NCBI GenBank assembly: GCA_030704615.1 | Contig: JAKLZA010000023.1 | Span: forward strand, 1-64,000 | Reading direction: 5' to 3' | Origin: Takakia lepidozioides | Taxonomy: Eukaryota; Streptophyta; Takakiopsida; Takakiales; Takakiaceae | Length of the DNA: 64,000 nt | Part shown: piece by piece, positions 29,697 to 42,474 of the stretch | Layout: each line of letters opens with the position of its first letter | How positions within the stretch are numbered: the stretch's first letter is position 1 | The notes under the pieces: model-generated | The model's database searches: none | Told to the model about the DNA's origin: nothing | The model's input: the letters and a program-made list of their open reading frames with translations, nothing else | Program-made: the position numbers and the translations under genes

Positions 29697-30247
29697 AGAT
29701 AAACAACTGAAGAGAGAGACAGCAGCTGCCCATGCCCGGGAAATAAGAAAAAATTTAAATAATTCTCCAAAACATTATATTTTTACAGCTGCCCATCACA
29801 CACCGCGCGGAGAGACCGCGCGGTCCGCACGCAGGGCGGGCCATCTTCTTTCCTCATCACCAGCTGCGGATCCCTACTTATCCAAGATCCTATCCAACCC
29901 GCACACCGATCTGAGCTCTTGAATAGTTCAAAAGAATCTCAGAGCAACTCATCTAGCGAGCATAAGTTTCTCAGCTCTGTTTCTTTTGGATTTGACCACA
30001 AGTCACACTGCCGCCCTCCTGATTCTGATTCTGGTTCAGATTTGGCAGCTGATTAGTGCATAACCAAGTGTAAAATCTGCTTCTGCTTTCATTTTCTGCT
30101 GGCCCTATTGTCTTTCTTGCGGGATTGTCGCCTTATCTCCTTCCTTTGTCTGGGTCTGGAGGCCTGCTTCAGCCTCACCGTTTAGGGAGTACTGATCTCT
30201 CTTGTCGTCTTGGGATTCTTTTCATGGAGTTTGAGTAGTGAGGGGAA

Positions 30248-33200
30248 GTGGTGGGAGCTGTTGGCATGCGCAATGTATTGGGTCCCATGCCATGCCGGAC
30301 GGTAAAGGTGGTTTTCGGATTGGACTATGACGCATTGTTGACAATGAACAGCGGAGCACCCCGTGTGTCTAGTGTTGGTCTGAGCTCTGTGGTGCCCTGG
30401 CTGGTGGGTGGATGGTGGAAATCAGGGAAGCTGGGAAACGCTGTTTATGAGGTCCATCTCTTGAGCACTCCATTGGAGAGAAGAATTCAAGATTTCGACA
30501 CAATTGCCGCAGGTTGTCAGGAGGCGGTTGTGTAATCCGACATCCGGCTGGAGGCTGGAGTTGATTTGATATGGGACGAGGGCCCTTCTGGTAGGTGGGG
30601 CGGGCATGACGGGGGAGGTGTGGTAGCGAGAGCAAGATCCGGAGACATGACTAGGTAGGGGGCTAGCTTGCTGCCCCCACGAAGTAGTTGCAAGGGGGTG
30701 TAATTTGGGAAGTGGGCAGAGTTTGTTGCAGGGGATACGCATTGCCGGGCCTGGTCAAGTTCGCAATCTATCTCGACAGGCAAGGGCCATACAGCGGCAT
30801 CAATGGCAGAGCTACGGTATTCCCAAGGTGAACTTGCACGGGGCCTCACTGTCCTACGTCGCAACATTGTGATCAAGTCGTCCTTTGCGGATGCTGAGGG
30901 TGGAGACTTGCAGAGAGAATTCGATGAGGCGTCCGAAATTGACCCCAGCATAGGGCGAACACCAACATTGCTAGTACCTTGAATGAGAAGGTGGTGGAGA
31001 CTCGCAGTGGAATGCAAGGCATGGCAGAAGCTTTTCACATTGCACCTCGGACTGCCGTTGGCATCACAGCAGCTATTGGGTTGGCGGCACTGGTGGTGCC
31101 CCTGTACATGCCATCCCAGCAGGGCTGCCCCTAAAACTTTCGTTCTCTCCTATATGACTCTGCTGTTTGGTTTCTACATGGCCTGGAACATCGGTGCCAA
31201 TGATGTGGCCCAACGCCATGGGTACGTCAGTGGGTTCTGGTGCTCTCTCTCTCCGCCAGGCTGTGTTGACAGCTGCAGTTTTAGAGTTCAGTGGGCCTTC
31301 ATGGTAGGCTCTCATGTGAGCCACACAATGCAATCAGGGATCTTGACAGCTGGTGTGTTCAATGGGAAAGACTCACTGCTGTTTTGTGGAATGATTTCAT
31401 CTCTTGGAGCTGCTGGCACCTGGCTGCAGGTGAGTAAATTGTTGAAAGGTTATGCAATGTAGTTTTTGAGGTTCTAGGTGGGTAGGTTTAAGTTCTCCTA
31501 TTGGCAGGGAGCTGTGTCTTTGGCAAAGTGACTATGGATGACCAAAGCTCAGTGAATGGCCTTCAGGTAATCAGGGTAGGAAGCTGATCGATAGCTGTCA
31601 CAATAGCATTAGCGCAATCAACCGGTCTTGTGTGTGTAACTTGAAATTCCACATAATAGTAGTTTTAGTAGTTCCACAAAGGAACTTGCACAAGACTTTG
31701 TGAAACCATCCCACTAGCTGACATAAGAAAATACATGCCAAGTCGTCCCCTGCAGTAATACTTTTGCAAGTAAGGCCTGTATTGGCAAATTAGGGCAAGT
31801 AACAAGCACACAGGGTGTGGGTGCAGGTGGCATCTTACTATGGATGGCCCGTGTCGACCACACATTGTATTATTGGAGCAATGGTGGGATTTGGCCTTGT
31901 ATATGGTGGGATTGGGGCAGTTTATTGGAAATCTTTGGCTCGTGTTGTCTCATCCTGGGTAGTATCACCCTTAATGGGTGCAGTGGTTTCATTCATTGTA
32001 TACAAATGTATTCGAACTGTAAGTACTATATCTCTGGTCCCCCTCCACAAGTCTTCAGGGCATTAATGCTTGTGATGCCATATTTCAAACCTAATATCAG
32101 CAACAGTGAACTCCTTCAAATATTTTGATAATTTTATGTGGCGACTGACTTAAGTCTGGATATTGTATTATGGTGTTTGCCTACGAGGCATGCTGTTAGC
32201 ATAGTTAAAGGACAACTGATTTGCTTTACGTTGTCCGAAGTGTTTCAAATCCACTTTCATGTTGCTGAAATGCCTATGTTCACTATGCTTTAGAGAATAT
32301 ATAGCTTCCTTTAATGCTGTGCAAGAAGTAGATGATGGCAAGTGAAGGATGAAGGAAGTGGGCTAGCAATGACAGGGGATGGGTGGGGAAGCAGTTTGTG
32401 TACAGTGCATCAAATCCAGGGCAAGCAGCAGCCACAGCAGCCCCAATAGCTGTGTTCATTGGCGTGGCTGCATTGTCATTCACTGCATTTCCTAGCAAGG
32501 CAGGTGTTTTACTGTCGGCAGCACAGGCACTGGGTTTTGGAATGATAGGGGCAATTCTTATTACTGTGGTCATTCGGCGCCAGTTGGGTGGTCTGCTAGG
32601 TGCATATTGCGAACTGCCTGTGGAAACTAGGACAGATGAGAAGGTGGGCAAGCAATCTTTGAGTTTGATGTCAAAGGTGGAAGGGCCCAAAGGCACACAG
32701 CTTCGCATCGTGTACAGCATATTTGGGTATTTGCAGGTGTTGTCAGCATGCTTTATGTCATTTGCACATGGGGCAAACGATGTTGCCAATGCGATTGGAC
32801 CCATATCTGCCGCCTTAGCCATTCTGCATGGCAATGGGTTAAGTACAGGGCCTCAGGCAGGCATGCCCACTGATGTACTGGCCTGGGGCGGATTTGGGAT
32901 AGTAGCTGGGCTGATGGTTTGGGGTTATCGGGTCATAGCCACCATAGGGAAGAAAATTACGGAGTTAACACCGACTCGTGGCTTTGCAGCAGAATTTGCA
33001 GCTGCCACTGTGGTGGTACTTGCCTCACGACTTGGTCTGCCCATCTCTGCCACCCACACTCTGGTTGGGGCAGTCATGGGGTTGGCTTTGCACGTGGCCT
33101 TAACAGTGTGCGGGGTGAAGTCGTTCGTGAGATTGTGGCATCCTGGATGGTTACCATCCCAGTTGGAGCTGTCCTCTCTGTACTTTACACCTTCATTCTT

Positions 33201-33278
33201 ATCAGGCTTGTTCCATCGTTTAGTGTGAATACCAAATTCATTCTTATAAGGCTTGAGCTTGTTCCATCTTTATTGTGA
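30248..33278 (+). CDS. PHT2;1: Plastid inner-envelope phosphate transporter (PHT2;1-type, PiT/PHO4 family), three exons in the conserved part
   Basis: It imports phosphate across the plastid inner envelope, coupled to H+ or Na+. Exon A (to 31429): from about 30776 a leader with [19 protein letters not shown], then [19 protein letters not shown], a first membrane span, and the family signature [14 protein letters not shown]. Exon B is 31827-32018 ([14 protein letters not shown], then [10 protein letters not shown]). Exon C is 32395-33278: [15 protein letters not shown], the second signature [63 protein letters not shown]. Introns have GT-AG ends (CAG|GTGAGT; TGCAG|GTGGC; ACT|GTAAGT; GCAG|TTTGTG). 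The ORF at 30248-30535 may be the transit-peptide exon; its link is unproven. Single-base breaks lie near 30950, 31123, 31211, 31292 and 33078. A tandem duplication lengthens the C-terminus. Confidence 0.92.
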
Positions 33279-33289
33279 ATACTAATTTC
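33192..33289 (+). repeat. Tandem duplication at the PHT2;1 stop region, about 45 bp x 2
   Basis: The text ttcattcttatcaggcttg...tagtgtgaatacc is followed at once by ttcattcttataaggcttg...tattgtgaatact. The first copy lies in frame at the C-terminus; the second carries the stop at 33276. The repeat encodes a second FILIRL-like run that other PHT2;1 proteins, as I know them, do not have. Confidence 0.7.
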
Positions 33290-34680
33290 CAGTTTTGCAT
33301 AACTCAGAAGCAGCAAGAACCTGGACAGAGTCCCATACTGAAAGCTATGCCTCAGTTACAAAAAATCTGTAGAATTCTTCTGTTCTTTGGTTGTAGGCGA
33401 ATCATTGGTAAAGTGGAAAGAGTCTTTTTTTTATTTGCGATACTTGTATTTGTGGGTGTGCCAGTGTTAGGATTACTTTTACTTTTAGTGCACTTCCACA
33501 CAGAAGTCGGGGTCAGTATGTCTTGCAGGTTGCTCATTGGGTCACTGGCTGTTAGCAAAACTTCCAAGAGTTTCCCAAGATCTGGTCAAATGCAGTGAGG
33601 GTGTCAGTAGACACTGACCAGTACACAGTGGATTGAGGTGTAGCCTTTATGTGGTTCCCATCTTCTATGACCATGGGGTGCTCACAGTACCCCGCAATCT
33701 CAACCTTAAGTTTCTTAAGAGATCAGCAGGGACTTGCATTAAAGACAACCTTATGATATTCCTTGCTAGTTTTCTCCCAACCGATTACTATACTAATGGG
33801 AGTAATTCCAAGAACTGGAAGATCATATGGTACAAATAGTACTGCATTGTTTGATATCAGGCCAGTGCAAGTTCATCTTGTCTGCGAGGCCCTGGTCATC
33901 TGATGACACAAAATCTTCATGCCACTACTGTTGTTAGATGTATACCCTTAGTTTGTCAGCTCAAACCTCAATTTAGACTGCCAAAGGAGAGGAAAGGGGC
34001 AAGTCCACAGATCAAACTTTATGTATGCAGTATGCACCACATCAACAAACTGAGGCCCTACACGAAGCCCAGGAAGGATGCCCTCGAAAACAAGTTAAGC
34101 TTCCAAACCAAACTTGAAACATGACCACCTCCACGAGGCACCCACAGCACTGGACTATGCAATATAAGTTTCAGCGCCCAATCTGCATCAGATGCCAACC
34201 CCCATCTCCTTTCATTGTTTTCTTCATTTTCTCCATCTACAAAGTAGCTGTGCTCTCATCATTCATACATATGTACAGTTCCCTTTTGCCGGGTTAACCT
34301 GTCTGTGGCTGCAAGCCAGCAAACAGCCTTTGCAATCTGTTATTGTTGGTGTAAAACTGGTTCAATGCAACCAATGGGGTTGCTGGGAAATTGTTTCTGC
34401 AAATCTACAAGTCTTAATACAACCTTCTGGAGGCTTCTGAGGTATGAACTACCCTGGTGGATCGGTAAGTGGTGTCATCAGCCAGGCCATGCACCCAAGG
34501 CCTCTGGCCGTGTCAGGCAATGAAAAGAATTATTTTACCAGTAGGACTTGGACACCTAAATTGCTGGCTTTTGATGTGAGGCTAGTGTTTGCGATATGAC
34601 TGTCTTCGGCCGAAGAAAACATCGCGGCACTGTTCTAGTATACAACACCATGGCAACAAGCACCACAAATACCGCATTGA
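33279..34680. other. Region between convergent PHT2;1 and IQ genes; unassigned ORF at 33275-33598
   Basis: The two genes converge here, so this should hold both 3' UTRs. An ORF at 33275-33598 (plus strand) contains a hydrophobic run FFLFAILVFVGVPVLGLLLL and overlaps the PHT2;1 stop. I do not recognise it, and it may be UTR sequence. Nothing else is seen. Confidence 0.35.
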
Positions 34681-34682
34681 CA

Positions 34683-37600
34683 TCACGGAGTCCAACCGTT
34701 TTCCCCCAAAGCTTTTGCCAATGTGGGCTTGGAACCTTCAGTTTGAAGATTCCAAGCCCTGCCATCCTCTACATCCCCTCCTGGGAGCAACTCAGAGCCA
34801 GTTGCATCATGCTCCTCTGTATCATAGTAATGCTTCATCTTCTTCAGTAGATCCACCATATCCAGCACCACATCTGTGCCTCCTGTGTGTGCTGGTACTT
34901 GACTACTGTTGGTGACGATGTCAGAGTCCACCTGAGGTGCTCGTGGAGGCAGGAGCAGGTCACCAACTGAAGTCACCTCGCCCTCATTGGCTGGTGAGGG
35001 CAAGTGGACACAAAAATGACCTCCATTGTTTGTGGGACTAAAGCCATCTGTTATATGTGAGTTGCCACATTGCACTGTCTCCGCAGCCAAACTGTTGGGG
35101 CCATCAGAGCATGATGACAAGAGTGGGGGCGGGAAAGGTGGAGCACATTGAGCATGTTGTTGCTGATTAGATATGTGACGCATTGTCAGGAACACCTGTG
35201 CAAATTGTTGGAGCCTTTCCTGATCACGTTTCAGACTCTTCGATTGCTTCTTGGGGCCAGTCTCGTCACCAAAGCACTCCTGCTGAGGGCTGGAATGAGC
35301 TTCCAAGCTAGGTGATCCTCCATCATTACAGGGTTGAGAGATGGTCGCACTGGCATAAACCTCCCCTGCACTGACTTCATAGACATCCCAACAAACATGC
35401 TGTTTCTCTGCTGTCGAGGTACTGCTCAAGTTGAGTTTTACATCGCCTTCATTGTCGACTCCACCAGCCACCTCACGTGCCCTCTGTGAAAAAAAAGGAG
35501 CAGCTGTATCAGCAAAATCAAGGGGCAAAGGCTGCTTGCAAGAACTGGATGAGATGACTGGAGGCAGTGGGTGAAGCACTGCCAAGCATGTGTCTAAAAC
35601 ACTGTCCAGTTTGTCTATGTGCACATTATTCCAATCCTCTGCAGATGTGCTTTCAGCTTCCGCAGACAAGGAGTATCTTTCACCATTGATTTGAGTGCCG
35701 TAACATTATCCTTGGTCTCAATAATGATACCTCGGGAGCTTTCCTTGGCTTCCAGCCGCCCAACAGTACCAGGTGGACCCATATTTTCAGCAACCAACTG
35801 CAACTTCAAGGGACATACATGATCCTGGGGTCCCCAACTATTCTCTGCTTCTCTATCCCTCACATGGGCCTTTTTAAGAGAGTCTGCATATGGACTCAAA
35901 TCAGAAGTTAAAGAGACATATCCCTTCATGTTGTTGTCTATTTGAGTTGGTACAACCTCCTTGGTCTCACAAAATCTGACTTGTAAACTATCTGTGTCTT
36001 CCGTAAGTCCAGCAATACAGAAGAAACCTCCTCTCCAGCACCAACTCCATCACTGAATGTTGCAGGGTTGCACCGCCACTGTCTGCCTCTCTAACACCTG
36101 TATACTTGATTTCCTTGGAAAATCTGCACTTGAAAAGGTACCAGAAGTTGAAGGAACATCTGGAAACTCAGAAATTATTACATCCCTCCAGACAGTGGAG
36201 CCCCCAGCAGATCTGACCACTTTTCCAGTCACCACTTCTAAACCTAAATTTTCCCCTAAAAGCTGCATTCGTTCCTTCTCTCGCCACGATCGCTGAATCA
36301 ACGACCCTTCTTGGCATCTTGCTTGATATTTTTTCCTGCAGGCAAATGCACGATAAGCCGCCTGAATGGTCACAGCTGCCCCTTGCACATGCTGGTGCTG
36401 GTGCCTGTGCAAGTGACTCTGGTCTGTTGAGGCTCCCACATGCAATAGCTGCTTCTGTTGCCTGAAAAAGAAGTACACATGCCAGCCTCTACACCAACAA
36501 CTGCTTGCTCTGGAATCAATCTTTCCACTCTTCCAAGTTGAAATAACCTCCATCGGCGCTGTATTATTACTGCAGCTTCATGCCGAGCCTGAAGTGCCCC
36601 TCTGTGGAGCTGCTGATAATGAAGGCCCCGCCACCAACTTTGAATGAACACAGCTGCATGCTGCTTCACAAACAAACTTGCCCTTGTCCTCAAACAACAC
36701 CTGTACCAGCGCTGGATGGTAACTGCTGCCATCACATTCCGTTTCCTTATAGCCCATGAACGAAAAGTGGCCTGTATCTTCACGGCTGCTTTTGATTGTC
36801 TGTGAACGCCAACTCCACTGGATGGTGAATGCAGCCGCATGCCATCGCCTAAGCATATGCTGTAGTGCATAATCGCACAGATGTGCTTGAATCACAACAG
36901 CTGTCACAACCTGGTGCTTTAGTCTGTGAACCCTGTATCGTTGCTGCTTGTGCCAGGCTTGCTGAATGGTCAGGGCAACAGCCTGGCACGTGTGAAGCCA
37001 ATACCTGACTGCAACACCCCATGAATGCGCCTGAATCAGCAGTGTCGCACACTCCTCCACATCTTTCTGCTCTTGCAAATGTCGCGCTCGGGCAGCCCTC
37101 CACATCCGCTGCATTGTGAGCACTGCGTTGCAAAGCTGCCTATATTGATCTCTTACTTGCTTCCTGCGAACAGCGGCTTGGAGCTTCACCACACTAACCC
37201 TTTGTATTTGATAGTATTTCCTAGCTTGCAAACCTCGGTAAAAACTCTGGATCTTAATTGCTGCACCCTCCTGCACCTGTCTCTGCAGTTGCAAATGCCG
37301 CCTTCTGGAAGCCCTCCACTTTCTTTGGAGAGTCAGCACTACATTGTACAGCTGTTGATACCGCTTGCTTACTTGTCGTCTCCGAACACTAGCCTGTAGC
37401 AACACTACCCCTGCCCTCCCTAATCTGTAGTTCCTGCTAGCTAGCCAACCTCGGTAAGAACTCTGGATCTTTACCACTGCAGCATGCTCCTGCAACCTCC
37501 TCTGCAGTTGCAAATGCCGCAATCTGCAAGCCCTCCATGTCCTTTGGATTGTCAGCACTGCACTGTAGAGCTGCCCATACTGCTTCCGTACTTGTTGCCT

Positions 37601-39117
37601 CCGAACACAAGCCTGCAGCAACACCACCCCTTCCCTCCCTAATCTGTAGGTCTTCCTAGCTAGCCAACCTCGATAGGAACTCTGGATTTTCACTGCTGCA
37701 CGATCTTGCACCTCCCTCTGCAGTTTCAAACGTCGGCTTCTGGAAGCCCTCCATGTCCTTTGGAGAGTGAGCACCGCCATGTAGAGCTCCCAATACTGCT
37801 TCCTTACATGTTGCCTCCGAACACAAGCCTGGAGCAACAGCACCCTATCTCTCACTAATCTGTAGTTCCTTCTAGCTAGCCAACCTCGATAAGAATTCTG
37901 AATCTTCGATGCTGCGTGCTCTAGTACCTCCCTCTGCTGTTGCAAAAGTCGCTTTCTGGCAGCTCTCCACATTCTTTGGAGAGTGAGCACTGCATTGTAC
38001 AGCTGCTGGTACTGCTTCCTTACTTGCCTGCTCCGAACCATTGCCTGAAGTATCACCACTTTCTCCCTCCCTAATTATAGCTCCTTCTAGCTAGCCACCC
38101 GCGGTAACAACACTGCATTCTCATGGCGGCACGCTCCTCTACCTCCCTCTGGAATTGTAGATGCTGCCTCCACATTCTGTAATTTTTTGTGGCAAGCCAA
38201 CCCCTGTAAAAACTCTGGATCCTCACAGCTGCAGCATGCATGGACTTTGATTGCAGCTCGAGTCCTAAACCCCCGGAATGCAGCCTGGATCACACCAGCA
38301 GCACTCAAAGCCTTCTGCTGTTCTTCTATAATTGTCTGAACGTGGGTCAAAGGCTGTTCATTCAGAAACTCGGTAACACCATTTTCCACTGTTGGATTAG
38401 TCACCCCTGGCAGGTCCTCTTCAACTCTAAACAAGTGATTGGAAACAATGGGATTTGGGAGCCTGTTTGCAGGTACTGGCAGTTCATCAATGGGGTGGAA
38501 AAATCCTACAGTCTCCTCACCCCTCCCTACATCCAATAGAGCAGAACGGTTTCCCAAGCTCAAAGAATCTGCAGCTTCCTGTTGTACATAATTATGTGGC
38601 GAAACAGATATCTGTGCCACGTCCAGGTGACTTTGATTTGTCTGATTTAGGGTGTAGGTGTCTACAGAAGCACTCGCTACTGGGGTGCCACCAGATACAA
38701 TGTTTAGGTTCCGTGTCTCTAAATTTTCAATTGCAGTTACCCCCTGCTCGCTAACGTGCCGGGCTACATCTTCAAGTCCTATCAATCCCGGCAAGTCGAA
38801 GGAGCTTAAAGATGCAAATGAAGAGGCGGTGGTGCTGCCGGGATCGGCACAATCCAGAGACATTGAGCTAGCCCCCGGATGAGCCATGATCGCGAACCTC
38901 TGGTGGCAAACTGCTTCAGCGAAGAGGCGGTGCTAAAAAAGTTACGAGTAGCCCACGAGGTACGGTGAACCACCCCAGCTGCTCCTGCTCCTGCACCAAA
39001 AGCATGCCGCGAGAGCTTGCTAGTCGCTGCTTGAGGCGCTGCCGGGATGAAGCGGGGAGCCCCGCCCCCGCATTCGACGCCATCTGTGCTACAGCTGCCT
39101 TCCACCTCTCCGTTCAC
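34683..39117 (-). CDS. Long IQ-repeat (calmodulin-binding) protein with disordered C-terminal half
   Basis: The coding text runs almost unbroken from about 39117 or 38887 to 34683 across four shifted frames; no intron is needed. Order: a Ser-rich N-terminus (MAHPGASSMSLDCA at 38887), then a first IQ helix near 38280 (AAGVIQAAFRGFRTR), then about 25 IQ-like segments (36370-38250), including VKIQSSYRGWLARK and LTLQRTWRASRSR, then a final one near 36360 (AAVTIQAAYRAFACRKKYQ), then about 500 residues rich in Ser, Gln and Pro. IQ segments bind calmodulin or myosin light chains. Density resembles ASPM, but no calponin-homology region is seen. CAMTA factors also carry IQ motifs, but no CG-1 or ankyrin region is present. 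Frame breaks lie near 38230, 36650, 36470 and 35660. I cannot name the family. Start: ATG 39117 or 38887. Confidence 0.7.
37150..38060 (-). repeat. Coding tandem repeats of about 213 bp in the IQ array
   Basis: Four to five consecutive units of about 71 codons each hold three IQ-like helices: VVLLQACVRRQQVRKQY, then LTIQRTWRACRLRH, then AAVKIQSSYRGWLAR. The most similar neighbours cover 37400-38000. Similarity is visible in DNA as well as protein, so the units arose by tandem duplication and may still exchange sequence. Confidence 0.8.
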
Positions 39118-40130
39118 TCTTGACCCTTCTCTCTCATTCCAATCTCTGACTGGACCATATCAGTCGTTGCCCGTCGTTGCCCACCAACTTCAAGCTTGAT
39201 GCCGTATGGAGATAGAAGATACAGTGCGACATAACAGCATAAAGGAAACCCCATGATCAGGCGGCAGTACCTGCACACGACCAGGACAATCAACCAATTG
39301 ACTATTAGGTTTCAAGAATGAAATGAACTCCGAGAATTCCATCCCACAAAAATCAAAGTAAGTCCACCTAGAGAACGACAGCACCAAAGACGAATGGGAA
39401 GCAGTTGCCGCCCATCTTTCTACCGCGAGATTGAGCAAAAGGGAGGCACTGGCACTTCGCCACCATGACCTGACCCCTCTCTCTCTTCTCTCTCTCTATC
39501 TCAACAATGTGGCTGCAAGTTGACCACAGATGAGATGATGTACGGAGCAATATAAAGATCAACCTCGCATAAACTCAAGTCTTACCCAAATTTTCGTGAG
39601 CTCTGTGCGGGGAGGCCATGGAAATTTCGGGATTTGTCTGCTGGGCAAGAACCCACAACCGTTTGCATCGACCACCATGTCATGCCGCATGGTACATCAC
39701 AGAGAGCAGACGTGCAAAGGAACTGTCAAGCCAGGGCTGCACCCGCATCAAGAAATCCTTGCTGTGCGCTTTGTCTACTTGCTCTCTCCGGCATTGCCAT
39801 TGGAGGGTACACCCCAGGTTGCACGCCCACACGCAGGTGCTGCTCGTCCCTGCGAGAATGTGAGCCTGCGTGGTGTGCAGTGTGGGGAGCGCTGTGCTGT
39901 ATGCGTGTGAGGCATCTACCGTGAATCTCACGAGCATCAACTCAGTGCACACTTCATCCTCCCACTCCCATCACCCACATACTTACATCCATTTTCTTTC
40001 TGTTTGCTTATCGCCCTCATTTTACATCTTGACTGCGCCAGCGTAGGCGGCGGGGCCACGCACGGCAAAATGGCGCGACGTGTGCACTCACCACTTAGCG
40101 GAGTTCAATTGGAGGTGCACGGTCTTCACG
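39118..40130. other. Upstream region of the IQ gene; unassigned ORF at 39596-39910
   Basis: This contains short ORFs on both strands and a CT-dinucleotide run near 39475-39500. The plus-strand ORF at 39596-39910 has 104 codons, is rich in Cys, His and Arg, and has no known domain. Nothing can be assigned. Confidence 0.3.
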
Positions 40131-40575
40131 CTATTCCTCCTTCACCTCGATCACGCTCCTCTACTTCTCCTCCTTCTTCACTTCTACTACTTCACACATA
40201 TGCTTCTGCTACTTCCTCTCATATTCCTTCAGTTCTCCTCCTTCACACTCCTTAATATTATTCTCCTGCTTCACTTCTCCTATTTCAGGACTTCACACGT
40301 GCGCTACTCTTATTTCATCCTCTTTCTTCACTTCTCCTTCACACTCCTTATCCTCCTCCTGCTTCACTTCTACTACTTCACACGTGCGTTTCTCCTACTT
40401 CATCCTCACTTCTCCTCCTTCAAGCTCTTTATCCTCCTCATGCTTCAATTCTCCTACTTCATGCTTCACACGTGTGCTTCTCCTCCTTCTTCACTTTCTC
40501 TTCCTTCACTTCTCCTATTTCACGTTCCTCTTTGTTCACACGTGCATTCTCATACTTCATCCTCATCCTTCTCCT
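40130..40575 (+). repeat. Pyrimidine-rich minisatellite with recurring TTCTCCT, CTTCA and CACACGTG
   Basis: Short units such as cttctcctacttca recur dozens of times, and ttcacacgtgc occurs several times, giving repeated CACGTG (G-box core). ORFs across it (about 199 and 121 codons) are rich in Leu, Ser and Phe only because of the repeat and are not considered genes. Confidence 0.75.
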
Positions 40576-41351
40576 ATTGGGTCATGTTGGTCATATTTGG
40601 AAGGTCATACCATCAAAAGGCAGTTTTCTCCAAAACTTATGTTTGGGGCATTTGCACTCACCTACCTCGTGCAGCTTAGTTTGAGCTCGATGCACTATCT
40701 CTCTTCAACCCTTCAAGCACGATGTGACAAAAGGAACGAAAATCCATGAACCGACCCCATCGTCTCCACCCCGTAGGAACTACAAGATCGCCCCGACGGT
40801 CGTCACGCTCATTATACTCCTCCTTATTTACCTCTCCTCCTTGACGCTCCTCTTTTTTCACTTCTTCCTGTGAAGCATTGTGTTATTGTTGGTTTTGTGG
40901 ATTTGTGATATCGCTTCGACAAATAGTTTTCTTCCAATTGCTTCGTTTGGGGCACCCGCACTTACCACTCATGTAGTTCACTTCTAGGTCGACGGGTTGC
41001 ATGTGACTCCTTCTTCACGCTCCTCATTCTTCATGAGTGGACGCATCATGCTAGATTCGTGTTGTGGACATGTGAAGAGACACCCTAGAAAAAATAGAGA
41101 TGAGTACAAAAAGTCATCTACAGAAGCAATTGGAGGTTGTTCGTAGAAACGGCACAACCTTCCACAAGATGAACTAATATTATGGTGATGCGTCGACTCA
41201 CATGAAAGTGAAGAAGATGAAAAAAAGAATGAGCATAAAGACAGAGTTGCATGCAAACCATCGAAATCTAGTGAGTGTAGATACCCCAAGAGAAACAATC
41301 GGAAAAAAATTGTTCGTCAATGCGGTATAATCTCTCTCCAAGTCTGCTTTG
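40576..41351. other. No gene recognised
   Basis: Mixed sequence follows the minisatellite; short minus-strand ORFs at 40676-40861 and 40984-41298 have no known domain. Confidence 0.4.
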
Positions 41352-41354
41352 TAA

Positions 41355-41759
41355 GAGCATCTCCACGGTGCCACGGCACTTGCCCGAAAACGACAATCTA
41401 ATGACGTTGGGACCAGGAAAATAGCACAGCTTGCTCCACGGTTGGCTCAGCCCGATAGAATTGTTGTCGGCCCTGCCTTAAATCTGCCTCCCGCTCGGCA
41501 CTTTTGCGAATCATACCGGGACCCCGCCAACCACGGTACATTAGATTTGTGAGTTATTTGTGAGTTAATGAGATATGATGTCCTCGGTGAACGCGTCAAG
41601 ATTGTGGTCGAGCGGAGGGCCTGCCTCGGGGCTATCTCATTCGGGTCTCCTACCGTCCCAACCGTGGAGTGTCAGCCAACCAGTCCTTGTAAAAATATCG
41701 TCGCCCCTGTAACCAGGGTATATGACGTTTGACGGGTCGTGCTCACCTTGGAGATGCTC
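41355..41759. mobile_element. Tourist-like MITE (PIF/Harbinger), 405 bp, TSD TAA
   Basis: The ends are inverted repeats: GAGCATCTCCACGGTG at the left, and the reverse complement of the right end is GAGCATCTCCAAGGTG. Each end is flanked by TAA (41352-41354 and 41760-41762), the standard PIF/Harbinger target. The interior is GC-rich and non-coding. The GAGCATCTCCA end is familiar from plant MITEs. Confidence 0.85.
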
Positions 41760-41762
41760 TAA

Positions 41763-42474
41763 TGTGTTTATTGTATCATTTGTTTCCAATGTTATTATGA
41801 TGTTGTACTTTGTTTACAGTATTCCGAGTCATTAATATCTAGCAACTATAAACATTTACATTAACGTAATACCCAAAATAAGAGGATCAATTGCATTCGC
41901 TTTACATTATACAATATTAGGGTCTTTAACCCTTAAGGGCCCAAGAGACCCAATTCAGGTTTTGAGGAAGTAGATTTTTTCTTTACTTTTCGCATATCTT
42001 AATATTTTTCAATGGTTTCAATTACAATTAATATTCTGGCAACATGGCCCACATTCTCATATTGAAAACAGTACACTCTAATAAATTCTCTGACCTATAG
42101 ATTTTCTAAAAAACGCAGGGTCATAATATTGGAGCATGGGGTGGGGCCACGCAGAGTTGACCATCTGCGTGGCGAGATATAATTGGCACATGTTTAGCCG
42201 TCAAATTGCCATATATGCATGCCGGCGGTGGACTATACATCTATTCACCCGGCATGGAGGTTGAAAGTCTACGTGGCCCTTCCACAGTCAGAAACCTCTA
42301 CTGGAGTAGGTAATTTGCAGGCATGTGGGCAGGAAAGTAACTTGGCCCATTCGGGGGCCCACATTTGTAGATTGTACCATTGGATCTAGTTTTTTTCTCT
42401 AGGCTCACTATTGTATTACATATCACACCTTCACCAGAGTGATTGAGTGAAACATCATTTTATCAAGTAGTGGA
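41763..42474. other. AT-rich gene-free stretch left of the 12.3-kb MULE
   Basis: I see no gene. Near 41925 the text ttaacccttaagggc appears, which recurs near 55210 on the other side of the MULE as cttaagggttaaggg. Confidence 0.4.

Noticed and set aside
34683-39117. IQ gene as a CAMTA transcription factor or a myosin
   Set aside because: No CG-1, TIG, ankyrin or motor domain text is present in any frame nearby.
40130-40575. CRISPR-like array of spaced repeats
   Set aside because: The units are irregular, low-complexity and in a eukaryotic genome; spacers are not unique.
40080-40749. 199- and 121-codon ORFs
   Set aside because: They are translations of a pyrimidine minisatellite.
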